A stretch of 64,000 bases of DNA from Membranipora membranacea. Taxonomy: Eukaryota; Bryozoa; Gymnolaemata; Cheilostomatida; Membraniporidae. Positions 28,724-40,547 of this stretch are shown one piece after another. The position numbers were made by a program, and so were the translations under genes. The DNA lies in contig OU612072.1 of the NCBI GenBank assembly GCA_914767715.1, positions 21,516,001-21,580,000 on the forward strand. Reading direction: 5' to 3'. How positions within the stretch are numbered: the first letter of the stretch is position 1; each line of letters starts with the position of its first letter. A model generated the notes under the pieces. That model was given only the letters and a program-made list of their open reading frames with translations. It searched no databases and had not been told where the DNA came from.

Positions 28724-31277
28724 TCAATAGCAGTTGACTAATATTTTTGCAATGTTATAGCGCTGACCTGTCATGTTGCTGTTGGATCCACAAGCCTGCC
28801 TCTGGTGACCGAACCAGTTCTCCAACACGTCTTGGCTAACTCGGTGAGGAATTAGTCCATGACCTAGCTCAACAGCTTTGTCACACAGGGCAGCAAATCC
28901 TCTGCAGGCTGTCTTTAGATCACTCAGCGTTGTTACAGTTGGCACATCAGATGGGCTTGGCCCTCTAGGGCTGTGTGGGTCAAATCTGTCATGATCCCAG
29001 GCAGTGAAGTAGTCCAGTATGGGCTGGAGTTTCTATAACCAAATGAATATCAACTTTAAATGGTAAGATAATTATCGACTTGGAGTAAAAATATGTTAAA
29101 TGTCCTGATTTATTAGATCTGTGAATAATGAAGTGTGTTTTATGAGCTAGCAGAAAAAGATTTTGAGCTGGTCTTTATTGTTGTCTGTGAAGAAGAAAGA
29201 TTGCATGTGTTCTGCTTTGGTGAAAAGCTGCTTACCCTCTTGAACTGTGGTAGTTCGTCTTTTTTCACGACCGTTCTGGTATTCATGATACCCCACAGAT
29301 GTGCACACATTCTAACAAAGAGACCTGTCTGTTTGTATCCAGCCTTCTCTAGCTTATTTGCGACCTGTTCATTGATGACCTGAAAATCAAAATGAATATT
29401 CAAACCTCTTGTATATAATTGGATTCAAGACTGGCTCATACATTGCTAAATTCAAAGATAAATGTTCACTTGATAAAAAAAATTTTAAATTTGTTCTTGT
29501 TTTCTCTTTACTATATTATTATATATCCTTCGACAGTCGACACCTATTCGGGCAGAAAAAAAGGCTCACCTTTTCCATGAGTGGGATTCTCATTTTGGAG
29601 AAGTTATTCAGGTACACAGCATCGTTGGGTATCCTGGACATGCTCCACCCGATATTTCGTGGTGCATCCTTGATGGCTTCTACATGAGACCATACCAGCC
29701 GTTCACCTTCCCTGATCATGTGGCGTGTAGATGTTTTCTCAGTCCCACTGTTATTCAGAGCGTTTCTGTAAAATAAATAGAATATTTTAAAATCTTAATA
29801 TGATGCTCTAAAGTAAGACTCCCTTATGGCCTTGTGGAAATGATTCCTTAAAACCTCTGTTTTCTCAAACTTTGGATCAATAAACTGATGGGTGATATTC
29901 TAATATGTGTGTTACGTACCTCAGCTTCTTGAGCAAGTGAGGGGGGTCGGATATGACGATGATAAACTCTGTCTTCTCGGCCATGATGTTGAATGCCAGG
30001 TGGCTCTCTGATCCAGTGGTGATGATATCCTATATGATAAGAGTTCAAAATAATAATCTTGAGCTTCACACACCAAAGGACCCAGTTTAAAGCATCATAC
30101 GATATTACAAGCTTGACCTCAACAATTTTACATGCAATTTTATTTTGAATTAATTCTCCAGTCAAAACAATCAATACATCATGCTTACCTGAAATTTTCT
30201 GTTGGCAGGTGAACCATCAAAGATGGTAGCCATGATGCAGAGGTTATTCTGCATCAGCAGACGGACACCTTCCCAGAAATATCTGTGAATGTCGATATAA
30301 CTGGCTGTGGTTGTTACAAAGTAGGCGAGAGGATAACTGAAGTTCGTAAATGCGCATGTCCAGAAGAACTGGAGAACATGGGATCCAAGTTCACTCGACT
30401 CTTCACAAAAACCTGAAACATCAGTGTTAAACATTATCAACCAACCAAGGTGTGATATCTGATATGACTGTGATGTCTGTTAGAACTGGTAGCTATCATA
30501 TGGTGGTTCATTATAGTTAAATGATACATGACTTGCGATAGCACGGAACATTGTGTTGTTTTTGCAAAACTTGGACTAGCTATATGTGGTATCAATATCA
30601 ATATGAAGCACATCAGTTAGAGATTGACAACTTAGCAACTAAATCTCCTGTGTGAGGATTGAACACGATTCCCTCTTTCACCTTAACCTCATCAAAACAG
30701 ACGATACCATATCTGGCCTTTGGTGGAAGATGAAGCAAAGTCATGGTGTCCCTGAGATCTTTTATTATCTTATCGTCCCAACCACTGGTGCTGTGCCCAT
30801 AACCCTTATATCTCCTCACAGTTGAAGAACTAGGGAGACACATCCCAGCTTTCCTTAGCCTATCAAGCTCACCTTGATTAAAGTACAGTATACTTCATTT
30901 GAAAAAAATTTAAAACACATAGGCCTAACACAATTTTAATTTGATGCAATGATCAATTTTTTCACGAAGACAAAACAAACCTTTAATGAAGTCGAGTGCA
31001 CTGAGCATTTTACTACTTAAGTCATCGTATGTCCAGTTTGAAAGCTTCAATGGATGCATTATGTTTTCCTCCATTTTTTAAGACTCATACAAGCCTAGTA
31101 GTCACTTCCTTTAACAATTCAGTTAAATTCGCAAAGCTGGCACCAACATACCTCTTCTGAGGGCTCCAACACAAAACTTGATTGTCCCCACACTCCACCT
31201 TCTCTGTCTTGCCACAAGATCGAAGTTTTTGATCTGGTCTTCGATCAGATCCAAACGGAAATGATCCTGAGTGCAGC
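28724..31277 (-). CDS. P-element-type transposase gene (broken splice donor)
   Basis: Exons in reading order: 31277-31152, about 31066-30981, 30872-30636, 30412-30189, 30029-29920, 29765-29570, 29379-29236 and 29032-28724 (TGA). The third carries GIVCFDEVKVKEGIVFNPHTG, matching the P/THAP9 motif with the first catalytic Asp. Later exons give SDPPHLLKKLRNALNNS, a hallmark of P transposases with the second Asp, and near the end VSQDVLENWFGHQRQ, their C-terminal signature. Phases join cleanly except after exon 3: where the donor should be, the minus strand has CTAAGT instead of GTAAGT (first base at 30635), so translation would run into a stop at 30613. DNA transposition of its own element is the inferred role. 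The copy is probably inactive unless that base is an assembly error. The start is uncertain; a C2H2 exon lies upstream. Confidence 0.8.
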
Positions 31278-31539
31278 CTATATAAATAAATAAATTCTCT
31301 TTTTCAGCTGGTGTTTTTGTGATGGGACTGACACGTAATGAATCAAAGTGTAGCTACAGCAGATTATCCCGACACATATTAAAGAGAGACAATGATGGCA
31401 CAATTACAGCTGCAGGTATGTATCAAGAACAATAATATTTAAGTGAGGTTAGAGCCAAAAAGAAGTGAGCTTGAATTCTTGGTTGAAATTGATTGAATTT
31501 TAGCTTAAATATTGTCTCGATGTTAAATGTATGGGTTTC

Positions 31540-32067
31540 TCACCTGTATGTATATCCTGAATGTGTGTGAAAAGCAGCTTGTACTTCTGGTAAATCTTCC
31601 CACAAGTCTCCCATCTACAAACATACTCCTTCAGGGTCGGAGCAGTGTCAAGCTGAAGGTCAACGTGAGTTGAGATGTGACTGGTGAGATCTTGCACAGT
31701 GCCAAAGGCATACTCTGCTTCCTCACAGCCTGTCCACCGACAGATGGGGTTGGATAGCCTGAGCTTGAGATTTTGAAAGATCTCATTTCCCTGAGCTTCT
31801 GGAGCTTCTTGTTCTATTTCCGGTTCTGGCGGGGTTTTTCTTCGTCCTATATTTTTAATCAGTGTTAGTATTGTTTTACATTGTTGACAGAGTAAGTTTG
31901 GTCCTACTGGAGCTCTGCAACCTGCAGACCGCAGTCGCACCTCTCCCTCCAGGCTTCTCTCCATAAATCCGATGTGAAGCTGGTTGTGATGAATTGATGT
32001 GTCCATCTTTATTTGGAATTGGGTGTCGATAATGTTGCGGTATGTTCGGTATATGATTTTCCTGCAT
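31540..32067 (-). CDS. C2H2 zinc-finger exon upstream of the transposase core
   Basis: The minus-strand frame (track from 32006 to 31500) has two fingers: CRWTGCEE ... HISTH and YVCRWETCGKIYQ ... HIQDIHTGEKP, the latter with the linker typical of C2H2 proteins. A CRAPVGPNLLCQQC motif precedes them. It lies directly 5' of the transposase exons, with a donor-like GTGAGAAACCC after HTGEK, so it may be the DNA-binding N-terminus in place of the THAP domain usual in P-type transposases. The join could not be verified. Confidence 0.55.
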
Positions 32068-32424
32068 TTTTTATTTTCTTTCCTTGCCTCTATTTCTTTT
32101 ATGTCAGCCCATTTATTCTTAGGAGACCTCTTCTAATGTAACCTTCAAGATAATACCACTAGTTAGCAAACTGTGCTTGTCTCGCAAATTTTTTGCCATG
32201 ATTGTATTTTGCATCAAATTTATGCTTTGGTGATTACTGATAGGTCTGATCAGCGATGTATTTGCAGCTGTTTTATACCTCAATTAGCAGTATTATTTAC
32301 AATTCAGTGGTTTGGTTTCTCTTAGCAAGATTAATAATTTCAACAATCAACTGTTAATGTCAATACAATAGATATATGAAATTGATGTTGATGATTGTTT
32401 TGAATATCAGATTTTCTAAATGCT

Positions 32425-32617
32425 CACCAGCTTTCCGAGCCTTGACCGGCAGAAGTTGTTTCACGCGCAGGTGAAACCACTGAGATATGGTTTTTTGTCC
32501 TTCTAGGAGACCATTTCGCACAACTGCCGTGTGACTTCCATACTTTACATGTGTTATTGTAATCGACAGTTCTCGAGAGAGTAGGATTATTGGCAGGTGG
32601 TATATATGGTTTTCCAT
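32425..32617 (-). CDS. Short exon candidate between PHD ORF and zinc-finger exon
   Basis: An ATG at 32617 opens a frame (MENHIYHLPIILLSRELS...) that reaches a good donor (G|GTGAGC at about 32425). It has basic and hydrophobic residues but no known domain. It may be the first exon of the transposase gene. Evidence is position and donor only. Confidence 0.35.
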
Positions 32618-32681
32618 GTTTTATTCTAAAAACATAAAAAATGTAGTCAAATTATTATATAATAGTAAAAAAAACAATCAT

Positions 32682-33790
32682 TTACAATTCTATATTTGTG
32701 CACTTGCTGCAAAACCAGTCCCCATCTGGCACATCCCTAGCAACCATACCAACACACACTAAATGATACCACCCATCGCACCTGCTACACTGCACCCAAT
32801 CGCTACAACTGCTTTTGCATCCTTTGGTACAGTCGAATCTTTTTGTCTTTTTATATTTTGATATAGATGAGATGATTTCCGTTTAGATGATGATGAGCAG
32901 GCAGAGGTGGATGCAGATGTGGACGGAGATGATTGTGATTCAACAGAGAGGGTGACGCGTAAGGCAAAGCTTTGTTTTTTTGGTTTCAGTGAGTTGTCGT
33001 TGAGGAATTGATTGACAGCTGACTTCATAGTCAGCTGTGACATTTCCTGCAACAGAAGAGTGATGGTTTGACTGGTGAAATGAGGTGGGAAGAGCTCTTT
33101 GAAATGATCATGAAGGGGATGGTGAGACTTGATTTCGGTGATAATGTGGTTTGCGAGTTGAGAGGTTAGTTGTTTACAATTTTCCATATTCAATTTTTCA
33201 AAGATAAAATTTGAGAGCTTGTAGAAGAATTTGAGGTAAGGTGCATGTGAGAGAACAGAGAACTTACCATTGGCATCCTGTTGGTCTTCACCAAGGCATT
33301 CAACCAATGGAATGAGAGATTTTTTGTTTTGACGGCATCGCATAAGAACCCAGCCACTGATCCAAGACAATCTATCAGCTTGGTCAGAGGGTAGATCTTC
33401 AAATGCGACGGGTGTGAATAGATGTTTCGTCTCTGATGAAGAAGGTTGATTAGTTTGAGCTTTTGATAGAGCAGGATGAATAAGAGCAAGGACGAGGCTA
33501 GAGAATGCAGCGCGCATATTTGGTAAGAAGGTATATGAAAAGTGGTCGTTATTGTTTTGATTGTTATGTGTAAGTGAAATGCATTTAGTGAAGAAGGTAT
33601 ATATTTCCATATCTGGTTCCCGCAAAAACCACATAACCTTACTGAGTGTCTTATCATTCTGTTTACACTCAAGTGTTTGGATCTTTTGGATAATTTTGTT
33701 GTATAATTGAACAACATCATGATCTGAGGTGGTAACAAGGTTGTTTTTTGCGATGAACTCGTTTAGGAAGGTATTGTTGAACTCCAACAT
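32682..33790 (-). pseudogene. Unknown protein with C-terminal PHD finger, frame broken
   Basis: A 343-residue frame starts at 33790 and stops at 32759. It is mostly helical with a Ser/Lys-rich linker near its end (SSPSTSASTSACSSSSKRKSS). Shortly before its stop a second frame, open from about 32880 to TAA 32682, encodes a good PHD finger: CTKGC, WVQCSRCDGWYHLVC, then DWFCSKC. The linker reads smoothly into the PHD frame (SKYKKTKRFDC), so one reading-frame shift near 32860-32885 separates two parts of one protein. PHD fingers read histone tails or bind chromatin. The N-terminal part is not a family I recognise. It may belong to the neighbouring transposon or be an independent gene. Confidence 0.6.
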
Positions 33791-34153
33791 GTCTATTCAC
33801 CTTGAGAGATTTCTGATTTTCTGTTTTCTGTTGTTTCTGTTGTTTCTGTTGTCCGCAAATAATGAATAAGATACTATGAAGTATTTCATGAAAATGTGGT
33901 CATTTGTTCACTGTCCCTGTAGAAAATATTTCTATTGTATTTGATGAGAGCAGAGATAATTATGCAGTGAGCGTTTTACAGGAGTGCGCAGCTGGTATAA
34001 CCAGGGAGTTGGGTCCCAAACTCCCCGGTATAACAGAGCGGTGTATTTTCTTGTTTGGGAGTTGACCGCTCTTTGAACATAATAATTTTAGAGAGGGTAA
34101 CTCCTAATAAAGGCGGAAATTATGATTATAGGGATTACTACTTTTAACTATAT
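33791..34153. other. Upstream flank of PHD ORF, short inverted sequences
   Basis: No gene. The stretch 33985-34110 holds imperfect inverted sequences (GGTATAACCAGGGAG / CTCCCCGGTATAAC), perhaps a MITE remnant. Confidence 0.3.
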
Positions 34154-35375
34154 ATTTCTTGCAGGTGAGCCAATTATGATGAGTGAGTGAAAGTTAAGGT
34201 TGAACAGATACTTACAACAAATAACAGAGATGTGCTAAAGAGAACGGCGTCAGTAACAGGATACGGCAACAGGCAACGGTACAAAATCTGTAACACAGAA
34301 TAAAAGAGTCAGACAGTGAGTTCATTACAATTCTCTGAATGTCATATAGCTTCAAATTAGTTAATCAAGTCTCGATTTGATATAAGCTCAGGCTATATTA
34401 CAAGAAATAGTGACGATCACTATGAAACAATTTATTTCTTGTAGGTGAGCCAATTATGATGAGTGAGTGAAAGTTAAGGTTGTACAGATACTTACAACAA
34501 ATAACAGAGATGTGCGAAAGAGAACGGCGTCAGTAACAGGATACGGCAACAGGCAACGGTACAAAATCTGTAACACAGAATAAAAGAGTCAGACAGTGAG
34601 TTCATTACAATTTTCTGAATGTCATATAGCTTCAAATTAGTTAATCAAGTCTCGATTTGATATAAGCTCAGGCTATATTACAAGAAATAGTGATGGTCAC
34701 TATGAAACAATTTATTTCTTGCAGGTGAGCCAATTATGATGAGTGAGTGAAAGTTAAGGTTGTACTACTTACAACAAATAACAGAGATGTGCGAAAGAGA
34801 ACGGCGTCAGTAACAGGATACGGCAACAGGCAACGGTACAAAATCTGTAACACGGAATATAAGAGTCAGACAGTGAGTTCATTACAATTCTCTGAATGTC
34901 ATATAGCTTCAAATTAGTTAATCAAGTCTCGATTTGATATAAGCTCAGGCTATATTACAAGAAATAGTGATGATCACTATGAAACAATTTATTTCTTGCA
35001 GGTGAGCCAATTATGATGAGTGAGTGAAAGTTAAGGTTGTACTACTTACAACAAATAACAGAGATGTGCGAAAGAGAACGGCGTCAGTAACAGGATACGG
35101 CAACAGGCAACGGTACAAAATCTGTAACACAGAATAAAAGAGTCAGACAGTGAGTTCATTACAATTCTCTGAATGTCATATAGCTTCAAATTAGTTAATC
35201 AAGTCTCGATTTGATATAAGCTCAGGCTATATTACAAGAAATAGTGATGATCACTATGAAACAATTTATTTCTTGCAGGTGAGCCAATTATGATGAGTGA
35301 GTGAAAGTTAAGGTTGTACTACTAACAACAAATAACAGAGATGTGCGAAAGAGAACGGCGTCAGTAACAGGATAC
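34154..35375. repeat. Satellite array, ~278-bp unit, left part
   Basis: At least four full units of 276-280 bases, anchored at TTTCTTGCAGGTGAGCC (34158, 34437 with a T, 34718, 34993 and 35271, approximately). Units look about 97-99% identical. Each contains a pyrimidine-rich acceptor-like stretch fused to a donor (AG|GTGAGC). The array stops at 35375 at the edge of an insertion and resumes at 38047. Confidence 0.9.
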
Positions 35376-35610
35376 TGTCAGTACCAAAAATGGGCACTTG
35401 AGATATGTAGTTATATTCAGCCAGCCACAGAAGTCAGAGGGTACAGATAGAGATGGAAATAAATGCACCCAGTAACCTCCATGGTATTTTGTAGTCACAA
35501 GCATACACAACGAGCAGAGAGACTCAGAAGTAATCCATCCAAGATGTAGCGAAGATAACCGCAGCATGCTAATCCGGTCAGAAAATAGGAATTCCAATGA
35601 CGCAGTAATT

Positions 35611-36054
35611 TGGTTTTCCAACACGTCATAGTACCAAGTACCAAGTAATCTCCAGGGTGACACAGAAGTAATTAACCAGGAAGTAACAACAACAAAGTCA
35701 GCCCAAAAATAGAACAACAAATTCCAGAGGGTAGACTGAGGAACAGCACCAATATACCACGTGATGTGACCACAGAACGGTTTCATATAACAAAGCCACA
35801 AGAGACACTAATCCTAGTACCAAGTACCAATTAATCTTCAGGAATTTGGTTTTCCAAAACGTCATAGCACCAAGTACCAAGTAATCTTCAGGGTGACACG
35901 GAAGTAATTAATCTTGGAGTAACAACAACAAAGTCAGCCCAAAAATAGAACATTAGATTCCAGAAGGTAGACTGAGGAACAGCAGCCATATACCACGTGA
36001 CGTGACCACAGAACGGTTTCATATAACAAAGCCACATGAGACACTAATCCACTA
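35611..36054. repeat. Two ~205-bp direct repeats in the U3-like part
   Basis: 35611-35815 and 35848-36054 are direct repeats including ACCAAGTACCAAGTAATCT, CAACAACAAAGTCAGCCC and CCACAGAACGGTTTCATATA. Repeated U3 blocks often act as enhancers in retroelements; here that is inferred. Confidence 0.8.
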
Positions 36055-36110
36055 ATCCGCTGACAGCTAATCAAACGACAACAAGCAGAGTCAGCACGAA
36101 AATCGGCACC

Positions 36111-36220
36111 TATATAAAGGCCGAAATTTTGAACAGTAAATTAGTACAGTTTAATTCTTTGAGCAGCACAGTCAACTTTTTACATAGCTAGTAAAAGACA
36201 TTATATTTTGATTTAATAAA
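36111..36220 (+). promoter_or_regulatory. TATA box and polyadenylation signal of LTR-like element
   Basis: TATATAAAGG at 36111-36120 and AATAAA at 36215-36220, a spacing expected for an R region. Nothing similar lies nearby. Confidence 0.5.
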
Positions 36221-36552
36221 TACTAGTTTTAAATCAAAGATCTTTCTTGGAACGCTAACACTAAAGTGGAGTCTAAGGACCAATATATACTGTGAGTATC
36301 ATTTGAATTACATTATCATTTTTTTTATAAGTATCAAGACAATAAACAACAACTTTAGTGAATATACTGTTGTAATTGATTTCTATGCATGTAGTAATTG
36401 GCAAAGTAATTAGGGACAGTTCGTCAGGTACTCAGACGTTAGGTCATATTCACTAAGAGTTTATAAGGCAATTTTGCAATCAACTAAAGTAAGTCGTTGT
36501 TAATTGTTACTATAACAACACTGTGAAACAGGATTCAAAATTAACTTCAGGA

Positions 36553-36982
36553 GGTTTAATCATTGTGACCCACCTTAAACGCATGTAATTCGCGTAGGTG
36601 CTCATATCAAAGTCGGAAATCATTGTGACCCACCAAAAACGCATGTTATTCGCGTAAGGTGCTCATATCAAAGTCGGAAATCATTGTGACCCACCATAAA
36701 CGCATGTAATTCGCGTAGGTACTCATATCAAAGTCGGAAATCATTGTGACCCACCATAAACGCATGTAATTCGCGTAGGTGCTCATATCAAAGTCGGAAA
36801 TCATTGTGACCCACCATTAACGCTGGTATTTCGCGTAGGTGCTCATATCAAAGTCGGAAATCATTGTGACCCACCATAAACGCATTTAATTCGCGTAGGT
36901 GCTCATATCAAAGTCGGAAATCATTGTGACCCACCATAAACGCAGGTATTTCGCGTAGGTGCTCATATCAAGTCGGAAATAA
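36553..36982 (+). repeat. 60-bp tandem repeats, about 7 copies
   Basis: Seven near-identical units of 60-61 bases (AATCATTGTGACCCACCATA ... GTGCTCATATCAAAGTCGG). Variation is confined to a few positions. They lie within the LTR-like insertion, after its polyadenylation signal. Confidence 0.95.
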
Positions 36983-38046
36983 TTTTAGAAGTATCATTGG
37001 GAACTATTGTTAAAGCAGAACAGAATTAATTAGTATTCATATTTGCTTGGGGGTTAAATAGATTAAGTTTCGGAATAATAGTTTAGGATTAGATTCTTGT
37101 GTTTTAAAGAAGTAGGACGCTACCGATTTAAGATAAGATACCTCTAATCTGTGAAACATTAATTCAACATTGAATATAGAAATTGAACATCAATTTTAGA
37201 GTGACCACAGACTGATACCTCTTTCCTTCACTAGAAATTGGGTTGGAGTCTCTAGCTAATTTAACTTGGCTAAGAGGCCTGTGATACTGATACACCGCCT
37301 TGATTACCTGATTGGGCTTCCAGGCACTATACAGAGATCAAATAGGTGCTCATAATTAAAATCAGTCACCTAAGTTGAATAACAAAAATATCAAACGTAC
37401 CTGAACACATTCATAAATAGTGATTGTGTCATATTAATATCTAAGGACTATATTGACTTTGTGGTGTAAGAGCATTGTCTCGAAACTCATCAAGAGTTTT
37501 ACTGTTAGAACAAGACAGGGGTCTTAGCAGGTTATCGGCAGGAACCTTTCTTAAACAACTTGAAGGCAACTTCTAGTGAAGCTAAGAAGAGGTCAGGCTC
37601 AATAACGACCCCGTAGTAAATTGCTTTGTGGAGTAGTGGGAACCAGCTGTTCGTCACTAGAAATTAATAAGTTAAATACCTCGTACTCACCAGAGTGCTA
37701 GCATTACCAATTGGAACCACGTTTTAATAGATTTGAGCGATCTTGTCTTTCTTCAGTGCATGAAAGAGGAGGTAACTCCAAATTAGAACTACAAATAAAT
37801 TACACAATAAAGTGACATTTTGAAGTGTCCGGAGTGAAAGATTTAAAACCATAACTACAAACATAGTTAGAACCAATTCATAAGTAGGACGGTTATAGAA
37901 CAACTATACATACTAATAGTACACGGCATTTACTTTAGTATAGGATAGGACAGCAATTTCCGTTCCTCACAGCATATACTCTCTTAAAGTATATGCACAG
38001 TGAGTATATGCGCACAGTGAGTGAGTTAGAATTTCTGTTCCTCACA

Positions 38047-38580
38047 ATACGGCAACAGGCAACGGTACAAAATCTGTAACACAGAATAAAAGAGTCAGAC
38101 AGTGAGTTCATTACAATTCTCTGAATGTCATATAGCTTCAAATTAGTTAATCAAGTCTCGATTTGATATTAGCTCAGGCTATATTACAAGAAATAGTGAT
38201 GATAACTATGAAACAATTTATTTCTTGCAGGTGAGCCAATTATGATGAGTGAGTGAAAGTTAAGGTTGTACAGATACTTACAACAAATAACAGAGATGTG
38301 CGAAAGAGAACGGCGTCAGTAACAGGATACGGCAACAGGCAACGGTACAAAATCTGTAACACAGAATAAAAGAGTCAGACAGTGAGTTCATTACAATTCT
38401 CTGAATGTCATATAGCTTCAAATTAGTTAATCAAGTCTCGATTTGATATAAGCTCAGGCTATATTACAAGAAATAGTGATAATAACTATGAAACAATTTA
38501 TTTCTTGCAGGTGAGCCAATTATGATGAGTGAGTGAAAGTAAAGGTGGTACAGATACTTACAACAAATAACAGAGATGTG
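38047..38580. repeat. Satellite array, ~278-bp unit, right part
   Basis: About two more units of the 34154-35375 satellite, again with TTTCTTGCAGGTGAGCC (38221 and 38501). The array ends at 38580 in a (TAG)n microsatellite. Confidence 0.9.
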
Positions 38581-38585
38581 AGAGA

Positions 38586-38608
38586 TGTAGTAGTAGTAGT
38601 AGTAGTAC
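38586..38608 (+). repeat. TAG trinucleotide microsatellite
   Basis: About seven TAG units at the right edge of the satellite. Confidence 0.9.
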
Positions 38609-40005
38609 TTGCAACGGTTAGGCCCTACTGGATAAAATCTACAAGATGACGCAGAAATGGTTCTCTTAGGTATAAGAAACAATATGGAATATAATTTAAT
38701 GATAAGGCTGCTGCCTGCTGTGCAAATTTAGTAGCGTCTTGTAATTACACAAGAAAAGTTGGTGGGTAATGAAATTCCTTGTAGGACATGTGGTAATTTG
38801 AAGTTATCATCTCAATGAGCATGAAGTGACAACTATGACTCTTACAAGGAAAGCCGCTTTTTATCTATCACCCACTATCGAACCAAAGTTACACGCTTTG
38901 TTCCTGATATCATCTACTATTATTCATATGTGATTGTATTTTCTTCTCAAATGGAGATTGTTATGATCATCTTTCTATGCTTGGATTGATTTTTACTATT
39001 ACCATTCTTATTATTAACAATTAAGTGAAATAAATTTCTGAATGAAACGTATATTATAACTAAATATGTTGTCGTGAGTTGAGGGCAAGTTGATATTGTG
39101 GGTGCAGAGAGGAGTCTACTAAAAACAAATGATTTGTGTCTTTTAGCACAAAAATAGCTCTTTTCTCTGTTTTTCGCCGTATCAACTCGGGTGGTCTAGT
39201 GCATGCTCGCTTCACATCTATATAATCCATGGGAATACATAACCACTTAAGTTTAAGCAAGAGTTGGCAATATGAAGACATGCATTCAGATGAATCAAAC
39301 TGCCAAATATAAGCAGTTACGGTTCCTACAACTTGGGTGGTCATAGACTAGCGACCTATCATGATTTTTAAATAGTTAAATTTATTCGGTATAAGTGACT
39401 GGCCCATCGGGAGATGTATCATCTACATGAACTGTTAGTCACTTCAATGACATCTAACTTTCAGCTATATCCAGTGATATTACAACGTGGCGGGATAATA
39501 TTACGCAGAATTCCAATCAATCCTTGCGAATTATCTTCCAAATGACTAGGTGTATAATTCAGAGTTGGGATACTTGAAAGTTTAGCATATTATAAGTGTT
39601 ATATGCCCAGAATTTCCTCAAAAGAACAAAGTTCATGCACTACTTAAATTTCACTTACCCTCTGCAAATTGGTACCAGTCCAAACTAGTGAGCTTGGTCG
39701 TCTGCATTGTCGTCTGCATCAGATCTTACAAGGGGAGAAAACCCAAGGACCATTTGATTGGCCAGTATCACATCTTGTTGCCAAGCAGTATGTAAACAAT
39801 ATTAGCCTTGTTATTATCACTGCAGGACAACAAATCAGTAGCAAAGTGTTTGGATAAAGTTTAGTCTGCAGTATTTGCATGGACTATACAGACCTACTAA
39901 ATTGTCCCTGTAAGCATCGATAATAATAGCTAAGTTTTTAAGGACAGCAAGACAGGTCCAAGACAGAACTATCAGTCTCGTTGCCTACCCCTAAACTATG
40001 CCCTT
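38609..40005. other. Intergenic, no gene recognised
   Basis: A 94-codon minus-strand ORF (39344-39060) has no domain, no splice context and average composition, and is not called. The rest holds nothing I can identify. Confidence 0.4.
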
Positions 40006-40413
40006 GTCACAGAGAGGAGAGAGGGGCAAGAATTGGGAGCAGCCCTCTCCCATCCTCCTTTTAGAAGTAATTCATCATTATCAGGGGTGTATACAACAGG
40101 TTCTCATCCCTCCCCTCTTTCTTGGCTATACCTCATTGAATTCTTAACTGCATAAGCTGGCAAAGAGGGTTTGAATCATATTTATGGTCAAAGTGTCGAA
40201 TACACGTTTCAATGCGGAAATACTAAATATATTTGATATGAGAGGGTCCTATTAATGCTAAGCTCAAGAAACAGTTCCCTATTAATAGTCCTACTTCTTG
40301 TTCTACCTAGGTTCTATATATGTTACCACTTATGGCTAGATGCTTCAAACATTTGATAAGAAAACCATAAACTGGTTATTATTGAATATTGATGATGCAA
40401 GTTCCACTTGTCA

Positions 40414-40547
40414 ATGTAAATATTGCAAGGTCAGTAATACAGGCAATGTCACGTCTCACGGTCTCCCGTGATTAAAGATAATATGTTTAGTCACGGGAGA
40501 CTGTGAGACGTGACATTGCCTGTATTACTGACCTTGCAATCTTTACA
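40414..40547. repeat. Foldback hairpin with 57-base arms, copy C
   Basis: Left arm 40414-40471 (TGTAAATATTGCAAGG...), right arm 40491-40547, with a loop of about 19 bases and only a few mismatches. The shorter partner is at 1444-1558. Confidence 0.85.

Larger units (their letters stand above)
35376..38046 (+). mobile_element. 2671-bp LTR-like insertion in the satellite (solo LTR?)
   Basis: The insert begins TGTCAGTACC and ends CTCACA, i.e. 5'-TG...CA-3', and is flanked by ATAC on both sides (35372-35375 and 38047-38050), a 4-base target duplication. The satellite reads straight across when it is removed. Inside are a tandemly duplicated ~205-base U3-like block (35611-35815 and 35848-36054), a TATA box (TATATAAAGG, 36111) and AATAAA 100 bases later (36215), as in a retroviral-type U3-R. 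No gag or pol was seen and only one copy is present, so a solo LTR is the simplest reading. It is long for an LTR. Confidence 0.6.

Noticed and set aside
35361-35880. 146-residue minus-strand ORF rich in Trp, Leu and Tyr
   Set aside because: It lies across the duplicated U3-like blocks of the LTR-like insertion, with no domain and no splice context.
36553-36982. CRISPR-like array of regular repeats
   Set aside because: The units are contiguous and nearly identical over the full 60 bases with no unique spacers, in animal DNA.
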